Under the pieces are notes generated by a model. That model ran no database searches, was not told where the DNA came from, and saw only the letters and a list, made by a program, of their open reading frames with translations. Shown here in pieces: positions 6,367 through 13,720 of a stretch of DNA of 28,919 nt. Source of the stretch: a virus; the IMG/VR virus record IMGVR_UViG_3300047557_001636, positions 1-28,919 of that record; one strand, 5' to 3'. Position 1 is the first letter of the stretch. Each line of letters begins with the position of its first letter. The position numbers and the translations under genes are program-made.

Positions 6367-6963
6367 TCAAATACCAAAAAATAAGAATGGAAAATTCTGG
6401 CGTGTCTTTGCTGCCCCCCCTCGGTTGGGTGATGGCAAGCGATGTTTTGCCGGAAGGATGAATAGGTCAACCAAACGCATGCCGACGTCTTCCGCCCATT
6501 TAATGACATTTGCATGCGTGCAGTGCATCCGGTGATTGTGAATAATGTCTTGACATTTGAATATCAAAATTCCGCCTTTTCTTAAGATTCGACGACTTTC
6601 GACCAAAGTACCCTTGTAATGGGTTTCGAGTTCATCGTAGCGCCAATATCCCGCAAAACGATTCGCCATAATCATTTTGCCGTTTCCTTCGCGACCAGCG
6701 CGAACGTATGTTAAAAACGGCGGGTCAAAAACAACACTATTTAAGCAACCATCGATTAACGGAAGCGCCGTGCTGCACGCTTCGATAACGTCGTCGGCCT
6801 GCGGGTCAATGTCAAATTTAAGAACCGGCGGTGCAATGTCTCCGTAAAATTTTCCATTGCCGTAAGTTATGTCGCAATCAAAACCTTGCGGGCAATATAG
6901 GGCTTGAATACCCTTAAGAATTTCAATTTGGTCAAAACTTACCGATTTAATAACTTCGTTCAT
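6367..6963 (-). CDS. DNA methyltransferase (DPPF type), 198 aa, unusually AT-rich
   Basis: Has the catalytic motif IV of amino-methylating DNA methyltransferases, VVFDPPFLTY (DPPF at 80-83), followed by a typical strand/loop RILRKGGILIFKCQDI and a C-terminal NFPFLFFGI. DPPF/DPPY enzymes methylate adenine N6 or cytosine N4. It is short for the class and I do not see a clear FxGxG SAM-binding loop, although DIDPQ (51-55) may belong to the SAM site. Base and codon use are clearly richer in A/T than the genes on both sides, a sign of separate origin. It starts 2 bp after the helicase gene, with AGGGG before the ATG. The target sequence is unknown. Confidence 0.75.
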   Translation of the reverse strand: MNEVIKSVSFDQIEILKGIQALYCPQGFDCDITYGNGKFYGDIAPPVLKFDIDPQADDVIEACSTALPLIDGCLNSVVFDPPFLTYVRAGREGNGKMIMANRFAGYWRYDELETHYKGTLVESRRILRKGGILIFKCQDIIHNHRMHCTHANVIKWAEDVGMRLVDLFILPAKHRLPSPNRGGAAKTRQNFPFLFFGI

Positions 6964-6965
6964 TT

Positions 6966-8717
6966 TTACCCCTGATTTGCAAAATATGCGGCAGCGTCGA
7001 CCGTCCCGTCAATGCCGACCTTTGCCAATTCAGCGTTGACCCGGGCCGTCAGTTCTTCCGCCTCACGGGTGCCCAGGGTTTGAGCGTTCGCCACGTCTAG
7101 CCCAAAGCGGTAATAAAAACGACGGTAGCTTTCGGACTCTCCACGACCTTGCGCGGCTTCTAGCCCGGCCCACCAGGCGATAGCGTTACGCAAGGCGGCT
7201 TGGCCCTGCTGGCGTTCCCAATGGCGCTTGCGGACGGCGCCAGCCACTTCCGGGGCGGCTCCATAGGGGATTACCGCGTCGCCATCAATGCGGGCAATCT
7301 CCCCGCGGAGGGCGGCCAAGGTCTCCGCGTCTAGCTCCGTGAGGTCGCCGTCGACAAACTCCGGGGCGCTCCGGCTTGGGGGCGGCGGGTAATGGCCACA
7401 GTAGGGGCAAGACTTGTGCACGCGCTCGTAGGGCTGGAGGCATAGGTCGTTGACGCAAACCCGGAGCGGGATGGCGTCCGACTTCTTGCTACTCCTCCGC
7501 TCCCGGCGGTCCAAGCTCCATTCCCGCCGGGCGTCCGGGAGCCCGTGGCGGAGCACGTTGTTGACGTGGTCGATGATAAAGGCGACCGGCTTTTCGCTGG
7601 CTGCAATGGCCGCCCGGCGCCCCTCGTCCGTGAGGTTGGCATGCACCGCTCCCGCCTCCTTGCTGAGCATGAGCCGGAGCGCACGGCCAAATTGCTGGGA
7701 GTAAAGGGCGAAAGACTCCGTCGGCCGCGCAAAACTCACGACCTCAATTGCCGGGAGGTCGAAGCCTTCCCCGAATAGATCCACGTTGACCAACTGGAGC
7801 ACTTCCCGGGCTTTGAAGCGGCGGAGGATTTGCGCCCGCAAGGCGTCCGGAGTCTTGGCGCTTACGACCTCCGCCGGCACGCCCTGAGCGCGGAATGCGG
7901 CAGCAATCTCCCCGGCGGCCTCCACGTCGACCGCAAAGGTCACTCCCAGCTTTCCCGGCGCCAGCTTGAGGTAATGGGCCACGACGTCCCCGGTAATGTG
8001 GGACTTGTGCACGGCTTTGCGGAGCTGGTCCGCGTTGAAATCCCCGGTCGCCTGGCTCGTGGCCACTTGCGACAGGTCCAAGTCGGACGGCGGGGCAAAA
8101 ATACGGTAGTCCGTCAAATAGCCCATGTCGATGATATCGCGCATGGAGGGCGCCAAGACCATGGCGTCAACCAGCCCGTCCGCATGCCGCCCAAGCCCCT
8201 TGCCGTCCGCCCTCTGCGGCGTGGCTGTGGGATATAGGCCGCGGGCGTTGGGGAACATGGCTGCTGCCGCGCCCCATTTGTTGGCCTTGAGGACGTGGTG
8301 TGCCTCGTCCTGGACAACCAGCTGCACTTGCTTAAACCACGGGTCGGCGGCATCCATGCGGATAACGGTATCCACTCCGCCGACGCCGGTCTTGGCGTTT
8401 GGGTCAAAGAAGCTGTAACCCAGCTCCGCGACCTGCAGCGCGCTGATTACCCGGATCAAGCTGGAGCCCTTCTTGGCGCCGGCAATGCGGTGGCGGACGC
8501 CGTTACGGGCCAAGGCGATGGAGATTTGGCTTACAAGCTCCTGGCGGTGGGCGATGGCAATGGAGGCGCCGGGCTCGTCGTAAAGGATTTTGGACAGGAG
8601 CACGGTTTTTCCGGAGCCCGTGGCGGCCACAGGCATGACGTTGACCGCTCCGGTTTGCCAGGCGGCGTAAACGCGGGCTTCCAGCTCAGCTTGGAAAGGA
8701 CGTAAAGGTACGGGCAT
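6966..8717 (-). CDS. SF2 DNA/RNA helicase (DEAH) with zinc ribbon, 583 aa
   Basis: Contains the ordered motifs of a superfamily 2 helicase: Walker A ATGSGKT (32-38), AHRQELVSQ (56-64, motif Ia), DEAH (137-140), TATPQR (164-169, motif III), LFGEGFDLP (314-322, motif V region) and QFGRALR (342-348, motif VI). A four-cysteine zinc ribbon follows (Cys 421, 426, 437, 440), then a helical C-terminal domain of about 140 residues. Such phage helicases, related to the UvsW/RadD-like group, are linked to recombination and fork remodelling. The gene starts a leftward operon with a methyltransferase, VRR-NUC nuclease and membrane protein. Its promoter (-35 8769-8774, -10 8746-8751) shares a palindrome with the plus-strand gene at 8812. 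The ribosome site is weak (GAGA). Confidence 0.88.
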   Translation of the reverse strand: MPVPLRPFQAELEARVYAAWQTGAVNVMPVAATGSGKTVLLSKILYDEPGASIAIAHRQELVSQISIALARNGVRHRIAGAKKGSSLIRVISALQVAELGYSFFDPNAKTGVGGVDTVIRMDAADPWFKQVQLVVQDEAHHVLKANKWGAAAAMFPNARGLYPTATPQRADGKGLGRHADGLVDAMVLAPSMRDIIDMGYLTDYRIFAPPSDLDLSQVATSQATGDFNADQLRKAVHKSHITGDVVAHYLKLAPGKLGVTFAVDVEAAGEIAAAFRAQGVPAEVVSAKTPDALRAQILRRFKAREVLQLVNVDLFGEGFDLPAIEVVSFARPTESFALYSQQFGRALRLMLSKEAGAVHANLTDEGRRAAIAASEKPVAFIIDHVNNVLRHGLPDARREWSLDRRERRSSKKSDAIPLRVCVNDLCLQPYERVHKSCPYCGHYPPPPSRSAPEFVDGDLTELDAETLAALRGEIARIDGDAVIPYGAAPEVAGAVRKRHWERQQGQAALRNAIAWWAGLEAAQGRGESESYRRFYYRFGLDVANAQTLGTREAEELTARVNAELAKVGIDGTVDAAAYFANQG

Positions 8718-8745
8718 TTGCGTATTCTCAAATTACGGCGAAATC

Positions 8746-8786
8746 GGTATTTGCTTTGTTGACAGCATCGTCAATAATGGTACCAC
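8746..8786. promoter_or_regulatory. Divergent promoters sharing a class II palindrome
   Basis: TTGACAGCATCGTCAA (8759-8774) has perfect 5-bp arms, and each arm is a -35 box. Plus strand: TTGACA (8759-8764) with TACCAC (8781-8786) at 16 bp, toward the gene at 8812. Minus strand: TTGACG (8769-8774) with AATACC (8746-8751) at 17 bp, toward the helicase gene. A protein bound here would block both -35 boxes at once. Confidence 0.65.
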
Positions 8787-8811
8787 GTTAACCCAACGAG
8801 GAGCCCTAGCC

Positions 8812-9165
8812 ATGAAACCGAAAACCGTACAAATCAGCCACGCCGTCGCCAAGGCCTTGGAAACCAGCAAGCGGACGGCCGACGAGGTGTTGCGCGAAGT
8901 CCTCCAGATCAAGTCGGAAGGCCTTGAGACTGCGGAAGGTGTCATTTTCCCGGAGGGTACCGCTTTCCTGTCCTGGTACAAGGAGCGCCCGCATTGGGGC
9001 CACGTCAAGGACGGCGCCATAGTCATCCAGGGGGAGCGCTTCCCCAGCGTGTCCGCCGCGGCCGTCAAAATTACCGGGCGGCCGACCAACGGGCGGGACT
9101 TCTGGCAAGCCAAGCTCCCCGGGAAATCGGAATTTGTCCGCATTTCCAAGCTACGCCAAGGTTGA
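8812..9165 (+). CDS. DUF4357/RAMA-like small protein, 117 aa
   Basis: The C-terminal half (AFLSWYKERPHWGHVKDGAI... FPSVSAAAVKITGRPTNGRDFWQAK) has the pattern of the DUF4357/RAMA-like domains that accompany methyltransferases and other DNA-modifying proteins and are predicted to recognise DNA. The N-terminal half (KTVQISHAVAKALETSKRTADEVLREVLQI) looks like a short ribbon-helix-helix or SeqA-like oligomerisation segment. The ATG at 8812 has GAGGAG upstream. It is a single-gene plus-strand unit driven from the divergent promoter at 8746-8786. Its last 15 bases overlap, tail to tail, the end of the methyltransferase gene at 9151. The function is inferred: a DNA-binding protein possibly linked to the phage's own methylation. 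Confidence is high that the gene is real, moderate for the family. Confidence 0.7.
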   Translation: MKPKTVQISHAVAKALETSKRTADEVLREVLQIKSEGLETAEGVIFPEGTAFLSWYKERPHWGHVKDGAIVIQGERFPSVSAAAVKITGRPTNGRDFWQAKLPGKSEFVRISKLRQG

Positions 9166-10350
9166 CCGTCGGGCGGCATATTCCGCGTGTTCCGTGTCCA
9201 GCTCAAAGGCGACGCATTGGAAGCCCTCGAGCTTGGCCGCCAGCGGGAAAGTGCCGGAGCCCGCAAACAGATCCAAGAGCGTGCCGCCTGGCGGGCAAAT
9301 GAGCTTGGCCAGGTAACGACCCAAGGCCAGCGGCTTGACAGTGGGGTGCTTGTTGTCCTTGCCCTTCTCGCTCTTGCTGGCCTTGGCGCAATAGTGGAAT
9401 AAAGCCGCCTCCAAGTCGTACTGGACCCATCCGCATTGCTGAAAGAAGCGGGCCGCGCTCCCGGCATCCGGCCGCGGCTCCGCGCCATTGCTCCCCCGCG
9501 CCATATTCCCGTACACGTTTTGAGTCTTTCGGTTATCTGAGCGCGTGGAGGCCTTGGCAAGTTGCCCCGCGGCCTCCGGGAACATTTCCAGCACCTCCGC
9601 CGACCCGTCATGGATAAAGTTGGCCGGCCATCGCCCGTCGAGCCCCAGCACCCGGGCGCCCTCTTTCGGTCCCGTGGTATTCATTCCCCAGCCATCCGCC
9701 CCGTCGTGCTGGCTTACATTCATGGTCCGGAGCTGGGAGGCGTCCGCCACGGGGTCGACCGGGATCCTGCAGCCGTCAATGTTGAGACCGCCCACGCCCC
9801 AAGCCAGCACATTGGCGGCCACGGTGGGGGCTTGCATTGGCTTGCGTGCGACACAAATGGGCTCGTGAGCGGGCTTTAGGCCGGTGCCCCAGCCTTCCCA
9901 CAGCTGAGCGGCCAGCGTAGCGGGGGCGGTAATGTCGAAAGACTCCCCAAAGCCATAGCCTTCGTCGCGCCCCGTGGCCGCCCGGTATTGCTGGCCAACG
10001 ACTTGGCGCTGAGCCCCGTAAATCTTGTCGATTGCCTTGGAAATGTCCAGGGACTTGGGGAAGCCTGAGCCGTAGACCCACATGATGGAATCCCGCACCT
10101 CAAAGCCGGCATCCTCAATGGCACAGGCCATGCGGTGGTAAGTTCTGGAGCCGGAGAAAGCCAGCATGTGGCCGCCAGGCTTGAGGACGCGGAGCGCTTC
10201 CCGCCACATGGCCACGTCGTAGGCGATCCCGGAGCGGTCCCATGCGTGCCCCATAAAGCCCAGCTCATAGGGAGGGTCGGTAAGGATCGCGTCGACGCTG
10301 TTGTCCGGGAGCATCGCAAGGCCGTGTCGGCAATCCAAGTTCAAAATCAT
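9151..10350 (-). CDS. DNA methyltransferase (N4/N6 class), 399 aa
   Basis: The catalytic motif AILTDPPYELGFMG (DPPY at 25-28) lies near the N-terminus, and the SAM-binding motif LLDLFAGSGTF (about 358-368) lies near the C-terminus, preceded by HPTVKPLALGRYL. This order is that of beta-class amino-methyltransferases, which modify adenine N6 or cytosine N4. The region in between (about 100-330) would hold target recognition. Length is normal. No restriction endonuclease partner is visible, so it is likely a solitary phage enzyme that protects phage DNA or marks it; a divergently controlled DUF4357/RAMA-like gene overlaps its 3' end. The ATG at 10350 has no ribosome site, and a -10-like TATAGA lies just 5 nt upstream, suggesting a leaderless mRNA. 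Confidence 0.88.
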   Translation of the reverse strand: MILNLDCRHGLAMLPDNSVDAILTDPPYELGFMGHAWDRSGIAYDVAMWREALRVLKPGGHMLAFSGSRTYHRMACAIEDAGFEVRDSIMWVYGSGFPKSLDISKAIDKIYGAQRQVVGQQYRAATGRDEGYGFGESFDITAPATLAAQLWEGWGTGLKPAHEPICVARKPMQAPTVAANVLAWGVGGLNIDGCRIPVDPVADASQLRTMNVSQHDGADGWGMNTTGPKEGARVLGLDGRWPANFIHDGSAEVLEMFPEAAGQLAKASTRSDNRKTQNVYGNMARGSNGAEPRPDAGSAARFFQQCGWVQYDLEAALFHYCAKASKSEKGKDNKHPTVKPLALGRYLAKLICPPGGTLLDLFAGSGTFPLAAKLEGFQCVAFELDTEHAEYAARRSTLA

Positions 10351-10355
10351 TTTTA

Positions 10356-10395
10356 TCTATACCCTGTTGACGGTAGCGTCATTATCGGGAATACT
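10356..10395. promoter_or_regulatory. Divergent class II promoter region
   Basis: Plus strand: TTGACG (10367-10372) and AATACT (10390-10395) are 17 bp apart, toward the gene at 10434. The -35 lies in TTGACGGTAGCGTCAT (10367-10382), one base different from the site at 5615-5630. Minus strand: TATAGA (10356-10361) could serve as -10 for the methyltransferase gene, but its -35 is weak and only 15 bp away (ATGACG, 10377-10382). The sequence 10352-10368 also resembles the -10 and leader of the class I promoter at 13658. Confidence 0.6.
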
Positions 10396-10433
10396 TCGTT
10401 CGCCGTCAATCAACTTAATGGAGATTTCCAATC

Positions 10434-11450
10434 ATGGTGCAAATCAGCTGTAACCCCGCGGACCTCAACGGCGCCCAGCGCAAGGCCGTGGCCGACTTTG
10501 TTCTCAACTTCCCGGGCGCTTGCGCTGGCTTGTGTGGGGGCGTGCCGCACGAAACCACGGTCGTCGCTGAAATCCACGACACGACCGCCACGGTGGCGCT
10601 TGTGCCCCAAGTCAATGAGCTGGATGCCCTCCGGCACGATCATGAGTCGACCATGCCGGAGGCCGCTTTCGGTGCCGTAGATACTGCGCCGGCCGCCGCT
10701 TTCGGCCTTCCCGATATTGGTCAACTCGAGGTGTCTCCAGCCGCTGCTTTCGGAGGTGTCCTCGCCGCCCCTTTGGTCGGTTCCACCCCCGTAATTGTGG
10801 GGGCCTTTACCGTTGCCCCGCCGCCCCCGGCGAATACTGCCCCGACTACGACGACGCTTGGTCCTGTCTCTTTGGCCGCGGGTGCCGCGCCGGCCGGTGT
10901 TGAGCTGGACAAACACGGCCTCCCGTGGGATAACCGTATCCACGCGGAAAGCAAGGCCAAAATTGCCGACGGCTCCTGGCGAAAGAAGCGCGGCGGTGAT
11001 CCGGTCTTGGTTGCCCAAGTTGAGGCGGAATTGCGCCAAGTCATGGGGGCGCCGTCCAGCCCTTTGGTCCAAGGTGTTGCACCTGCCCCGACGCCTGTTT
11101 CCGTTGCGGCCTCTACCACTGTACCGTCTGCTCCGACTGGCGCTGTCCCCCAGCCGGTAGCGCCCCCGCCCGCTCCCGCCCCTGTAGTTGGTGCGGCACC
11201 TTCCATGCCGGCGGCCCCGAGTGCTGCCCCCGGAGCTGAGGTTGCCCAGCCAGATCCGCGCCAGCAATTTGTCGCGCTGATTGGCCGAGCCTCCGCCGCT
11301 ATCCAGGCCGGCAAGGTCACGCAAGAGGAAATCAATCAGGTTTGCCAAGGTGCCGGAATTCCCGCGCTCCCGCTCCTGGCCAATCGCCTGGACCTCGTGG
11401 GCACCGTGGCCGCTTCCATCGACGCAATCATTGCGAGTCGTGGCCAATGA
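10434..11450 (+). CDS. Ala/Pro-rich phage protein with GLPWD motif, 338 aa
   Basis: The protein combines a short N-terminal domain (about 1-70), a long low-complexity Ala/Pro/Val region with three AAFG repeats, a compact conserved-looking block VELDKHGLPWDNRIH...SWRKKRGGDP (about 156-190), a second Pro/Ala linker, and a C-terminal helical domain (about 268-338). I have a general memory of the GLPWD block in other phage early proteins, without a known activity. The gene is first in an operon with a RecB-like nuclease and a probable ssDNA-binding protein (ATGA overlap with the former), which suggests a role in recombination or replication, perhaps as a partner of ssDNA. The ATG follows GGAG at 10 nt. 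An open frame on the minus strand here is a codon shadow. Confidence 0.72.
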   Translation: MVQISCNPADLNGAQRKAVADFVLNFPGACAGLCGGVPHETTVVAEIHDTTATVALVPQVNELDALRHDHESTMPEAAFGAVDTAPAAAFGLPDIGQLEVSPAAAFGGVLAAPLVGSTPVIVGAFTVAPPPPANTAPTTTTLGPVSLAAGAAPAGVELDKHGLPWDNRIHAESKAKIADGSWRKKRGGDPVLVAQVEAELRQVMGAPSSPLVQGVAPAPTPVSVAASTTVPSAPTGAVPQPVAPPPAPAPVVGAAPSMPAAPSAAPGAEVAQPDPRQQFVALIGRASAAIQAGKVTQEEINQVCQGAGIPALPLLANRLDLVGTVAASIDAIIASRGQ

Positions 11451-12589
11451 GCGGCGCCCATTCAGTCCTCCCGCCCTCCGGGGCGGCGGCTTGGAAACTG
11501 TGCGCCCTTTGGGTCACCATGAACCAAGCCTATCCCCAGCCCGACACGCCGGAGACCTTGGAGGGCAACGCCGCACATTGGGTGGCGTGGGAGTTGTTGG
11601 CCGGCCGCCAGGTATCGGAAGGCACGCCCGCCCCCAATGGGGCAATCATTACCGACGAAATGATCGGAGGCGCGGAGCTTCTGGTCGACACGGTGCGCAC
11701 CCGCATGCCGCTGGAGACTTTCGAGCAATGGCACGTGGAGGAGCCGGTAAGTATTGCCCGGATCCATCCGCAATGCTGGGGCACGCCGGACGTTTGGGCA
11801 TTCTCCCGTGCCTCCGCGGTGCTCGAGGTTGCCGACTATAAATTCGGGCACCGCTTTGTCGACGAGTACGAAAACGACCAAGGCGTGGCGTACACGGCCG
11901 GGATTTTGGATAAGCTGGCGGAGATTTTGGGCAAAGGCCCGGGGCTCCTGGATCAAGCTGTAACCGTCAACTTTACGGTCATCCAGCCCCGATGCTTTTA
12001 CAAGGGAAAGCCCGTGCGCACGTGGTCTGTGAGGGCTTCCGACCTCCGGGCGCATATCAATATCCTGTCCAATGCAGCAGGGGTGGCCCTGGCGCCCAAT
12101 CCGCCGGCCGTTACCAATGAGGAATGCCAGGATTGCCCCGGGCGCCATGCGTGCCCAGCGTTGCAAAAGGCGGCCTATCACGACGCGGAGATTGCCACGC
12201 GCTCCAGCCCCGTGGAGTTGCCACCGGCCGCCGCGTCCCTGGAGTTGCGCATGCTCGAGCGCTCCTTGGCCCGCTTGCAATCCCGAGTCGAAGGGCTCCG
12301 GGAAGCTGTGGCCACGTATGGGCGCCAAGGGCATCCGACGCCATTCCACCGCTTGGAGCAAGGTTACGGTCGACAGCAATGGACCGTCCCGCCGGAGCAA
12401 GTCTTGGCCATGGGTCAGCTATTTGGCGTCGACCTTTCAAAGCCTGGCGTAAAGACCCCGACGCAAGCTAAAAAGTCGGGCGTTGACGAGGCCGTCATTA
12501 AGGCATACAGTATTACCCCATTGGGGTCGATTAAGTTGGTTCCCGATAATCCCGCCGACGCCCGCCGGGTGTTTGGTTCTACGTTCTAA
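11447..12589 (+). CDS. DUF2800-type RecB-like nuclease, 380 aa
   Basis: The start is the ATG at 11447 that overlaps the previous stop (ATGA); the longer upstream frame is overlap only. The protein begins SGAHSVLPPSGAAAWKLCAL, like DUF2800 proteins, which carry a Cas4/RecB-like PD-(D/E)XK nuclease fold. Candidate catalytic residues are His near HWVAWELL, Asp in GTPDVWAF, and Asp and Lys in VLEVADYKFG. Near residues 225-240 a cluster CQDCPGRHACPAL, with Cys201 in PRCFYKG possibly also contributing, recalls the metal or Fe-S cysteine cluster of that superfamily. A helical C-terminal part follows. The likely role is exonuclease action on phage or host DNA ends in recombination. It is followed after 11 bp by the ssDNA-binding gene. 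Confidence 0.75.
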   Translation: MSGAHSVLPPSGAAAWKLCALWVTMNQAYPQPDTPETLEGNAAHWVAWELLAGRQVSEGTPAPNGAIITDEMIGGAELLVDTVRTRMPLETFEQWHVEEPVSIARIHPQCWGTPDVWAFSRASAVLEVADYKFGHRFVDEYENDQGVAYTAGILDKLAEILGKGPGLLDQAVTVNFTVIQPRCFYKGKPVRTWSVRASDLRAHINILSNAAGVALAPNPPAVTNEECQDCPGRHACPALQKAAYHDAEIATRSSPVELPPAAASLELRMLERSLARLQSRVEGLREAVATYGRQGHPTPFHRLEQGYGRQQWTVPPEQVLAMGQLFGVDLSKPGVKTPTQAKKSGVDEAVIKAYSITPLGSIKLVPDNPADARRVFGSTF

Positions 12590-12600
12590 AGGAGTTTCGC

Positions 12601-13611
12601 ATGTCTCAGCGTATCAATATCACTTCCCCGGTCGGCCGCATCGTTATGGGCTCCCTGTACGACCCCAGCACCACGGACGCGGAAGGCAAGCCGCTGGTCG
12701 TAAAGACCGGCCCCAACGCCGGCCAGCCGCGCGTCAACTACTTCTTTGCCCTGGCCATCCCCAAGGGCGGCGAACCCCATTGGGCTCATACGCCGTGGGG
12801 TCAACAAATTTGGGCCGTCGGCAATCAGGCCTTTCCCAATGCCGCGCAATCCCCGGCCTTTGCTTGGAAAATCGAGGACGGCGACAGCCAGATCCCCAAC
12901 AAGAAGGGCCGCAAGCCTTGCGACAATGAGGGCTGGAAAGGCCATTGGATCCTCAAGTTTTCCGGCGGCTTTGCCCCCAAGGTGTACCAGCAAGAGGGCG
13001 CCGGTTACGTCCAGGTCATGCCAAAAGACTTTTGCAAGCCGGGCTATTTCGTGGAGGTCGCCTTTAGCGTGGAGGGCAATGGTAGCCAATCCCAGCCGGG
13101 CGTCTACCTCAATCATTCCATGGTTTGCTTCCGTGCCTACGGCCAGGAAATCCAATTTGGCCCGGACGTCGCGTCGGCTGGCTTTGGCCAAGCTCCGCTC
13201 CCCGCTGGCGCCAGCATGACGCCGCCGGCCGGTGCCATTCCGATGCCACAGGCTCCCGCCGCGGGTGTCCCCGGCATGCCTCCGGCTCCGGGCGTAATGC
13301 CTGGCGCGGCCCCGACCATGCCGTTGCCTCAAGGTCTCCCGCAAGTGCCGGGGGTTGCTCCGCTCCCTTTGCCGCCCGCTGGTTCTGTGCCGATGCCCTC
13401 CGCCCCTGTCCCGGGTGAGCCTGTGCCCATCCCGGTTATGCCTAATACCGGCTTTGTCCAGGTGCCCCCGCCGGCTCCCGCTCCCGTGGCTCCCCCGGCC
13501 GCACCGATGCGCCAAATGACGCCGGCCGCCCAAGGTATCCCCTATGAGTCCTACATTGCCCAAGGTTGGACCGACGCGCTTCTGGTTCAACACGGCATGA
13601 TGCTGGCCTAA
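12601..13611 (+). CDS. Probable ssDNA-binding protein (DUF2815-like) with long Pro-rich tail, 336 aa
   Basis: The first 195 residues look like an OB-fold ssDNA-binding protein of the DUF2815 type: ITSPVGRIVMGSLYDP near the start, VNYFFALAIPKG, WKIEDGD, GHWILKFSGG, PGYFVEVAFSVEGN and PGVYLNHSMVCFRAYG. A very long Pro/Ala/Met/Val linker (about 200-305) leads to a short conserved-looking end, YESYIAQGWTDALLVQHGMM. In ssDNA-binding proteins such tails usually recruit partner proteins. A strong ribosome site (AAGGAG, 12590-12595) precedes the ATG, consistent with high expression. A hairpin terminator follows the gene at 13621. The family is judged by pattern and by operon context with the nuclease; no search could be made. 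Confidence 0.72.
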   Translation: MSQRINITSPVGRIVMGSLYDPSTTDAEGKPLVVKTGPNAGQPRVNYFFALAIPKGGEPHWAHTPWGQQIWAVGNQAFPNAAQSPAFAWKIEDGDSQIPNKKGRKPCDNEGWKGHWILKFSGGFAPKVYQQEGAGYVQVMPKDFCKPGYFVEVAFSVEGNGSQSQPGVYLNHSMVCFRAYGQEIQFGPDVASAGFGQAPLPAGASMTPPAGAIPMPQAPAAGVPGMPPAPGVMPGAAPTMPLPQGLPQVPGVAPLPLPPAGSVPMPSAPVPGEPVPIPVMPNTGFVQVPPPAPAPVAPPAAPMRQMTPAAQGIPYESYIAQGWTDALLVQHGMMLA

Positions 13612-13620
13612 TCGTAACCG

Positions 13621-13640
13621 CCTGGCCCTTCGGGGCCGGG
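13621..13640 (+). terminator. Hairpin after the ssDNA-binding gene
   Basis: CCTGGCCC and GGGCCGGG pair over 8 bp (with one T-G pair) around a TTCG tetraloop, 9 bp after the stop codon. The tract that follows is CTCCCCTAAAATAATT rather than a clean T-run, so termination may be partial. It separates this operon from the class I promoter at 13658. Confidence 0.55.
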
Positions 13641-13657
13641 CTCCCCTAAAATAATTG

Positions 13658-13686
13658 TTGACGTAGGTAAATTATTTATCTATACT
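13658..13686 (+). promoter_or_regulatory. Class I promoter/operator of the DNA polymerase operon (site 3)
   Basis: -35 TTGACG (13658-13663) and -10 TATACT (13681-13686) are 17 bp apart. The operator AGGTAAATTATTTATCT (13665-13681) is identical to those at sites 1 and 4. The leader and ribosome site that follow (AACCGGAGCAAA just before the gene at 13721) are nearly the same as those behind site 1. Confidence 0.8.
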
Positions 13687-13720
13687 CCGTTCATCAACTC
13701 AACGAACCGGAGCAAACGAA

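Noticed and set aside
10410-11447. 345-aa minus-strand frame opposite the Ala/Pro-rich protein, and the similar frame at 12586-13593
   Set aside because: Gly/Arg-rich mirror translations of GC-rich coding DNA; the plus-strand frames have ribosome sites and ATGA couplings.
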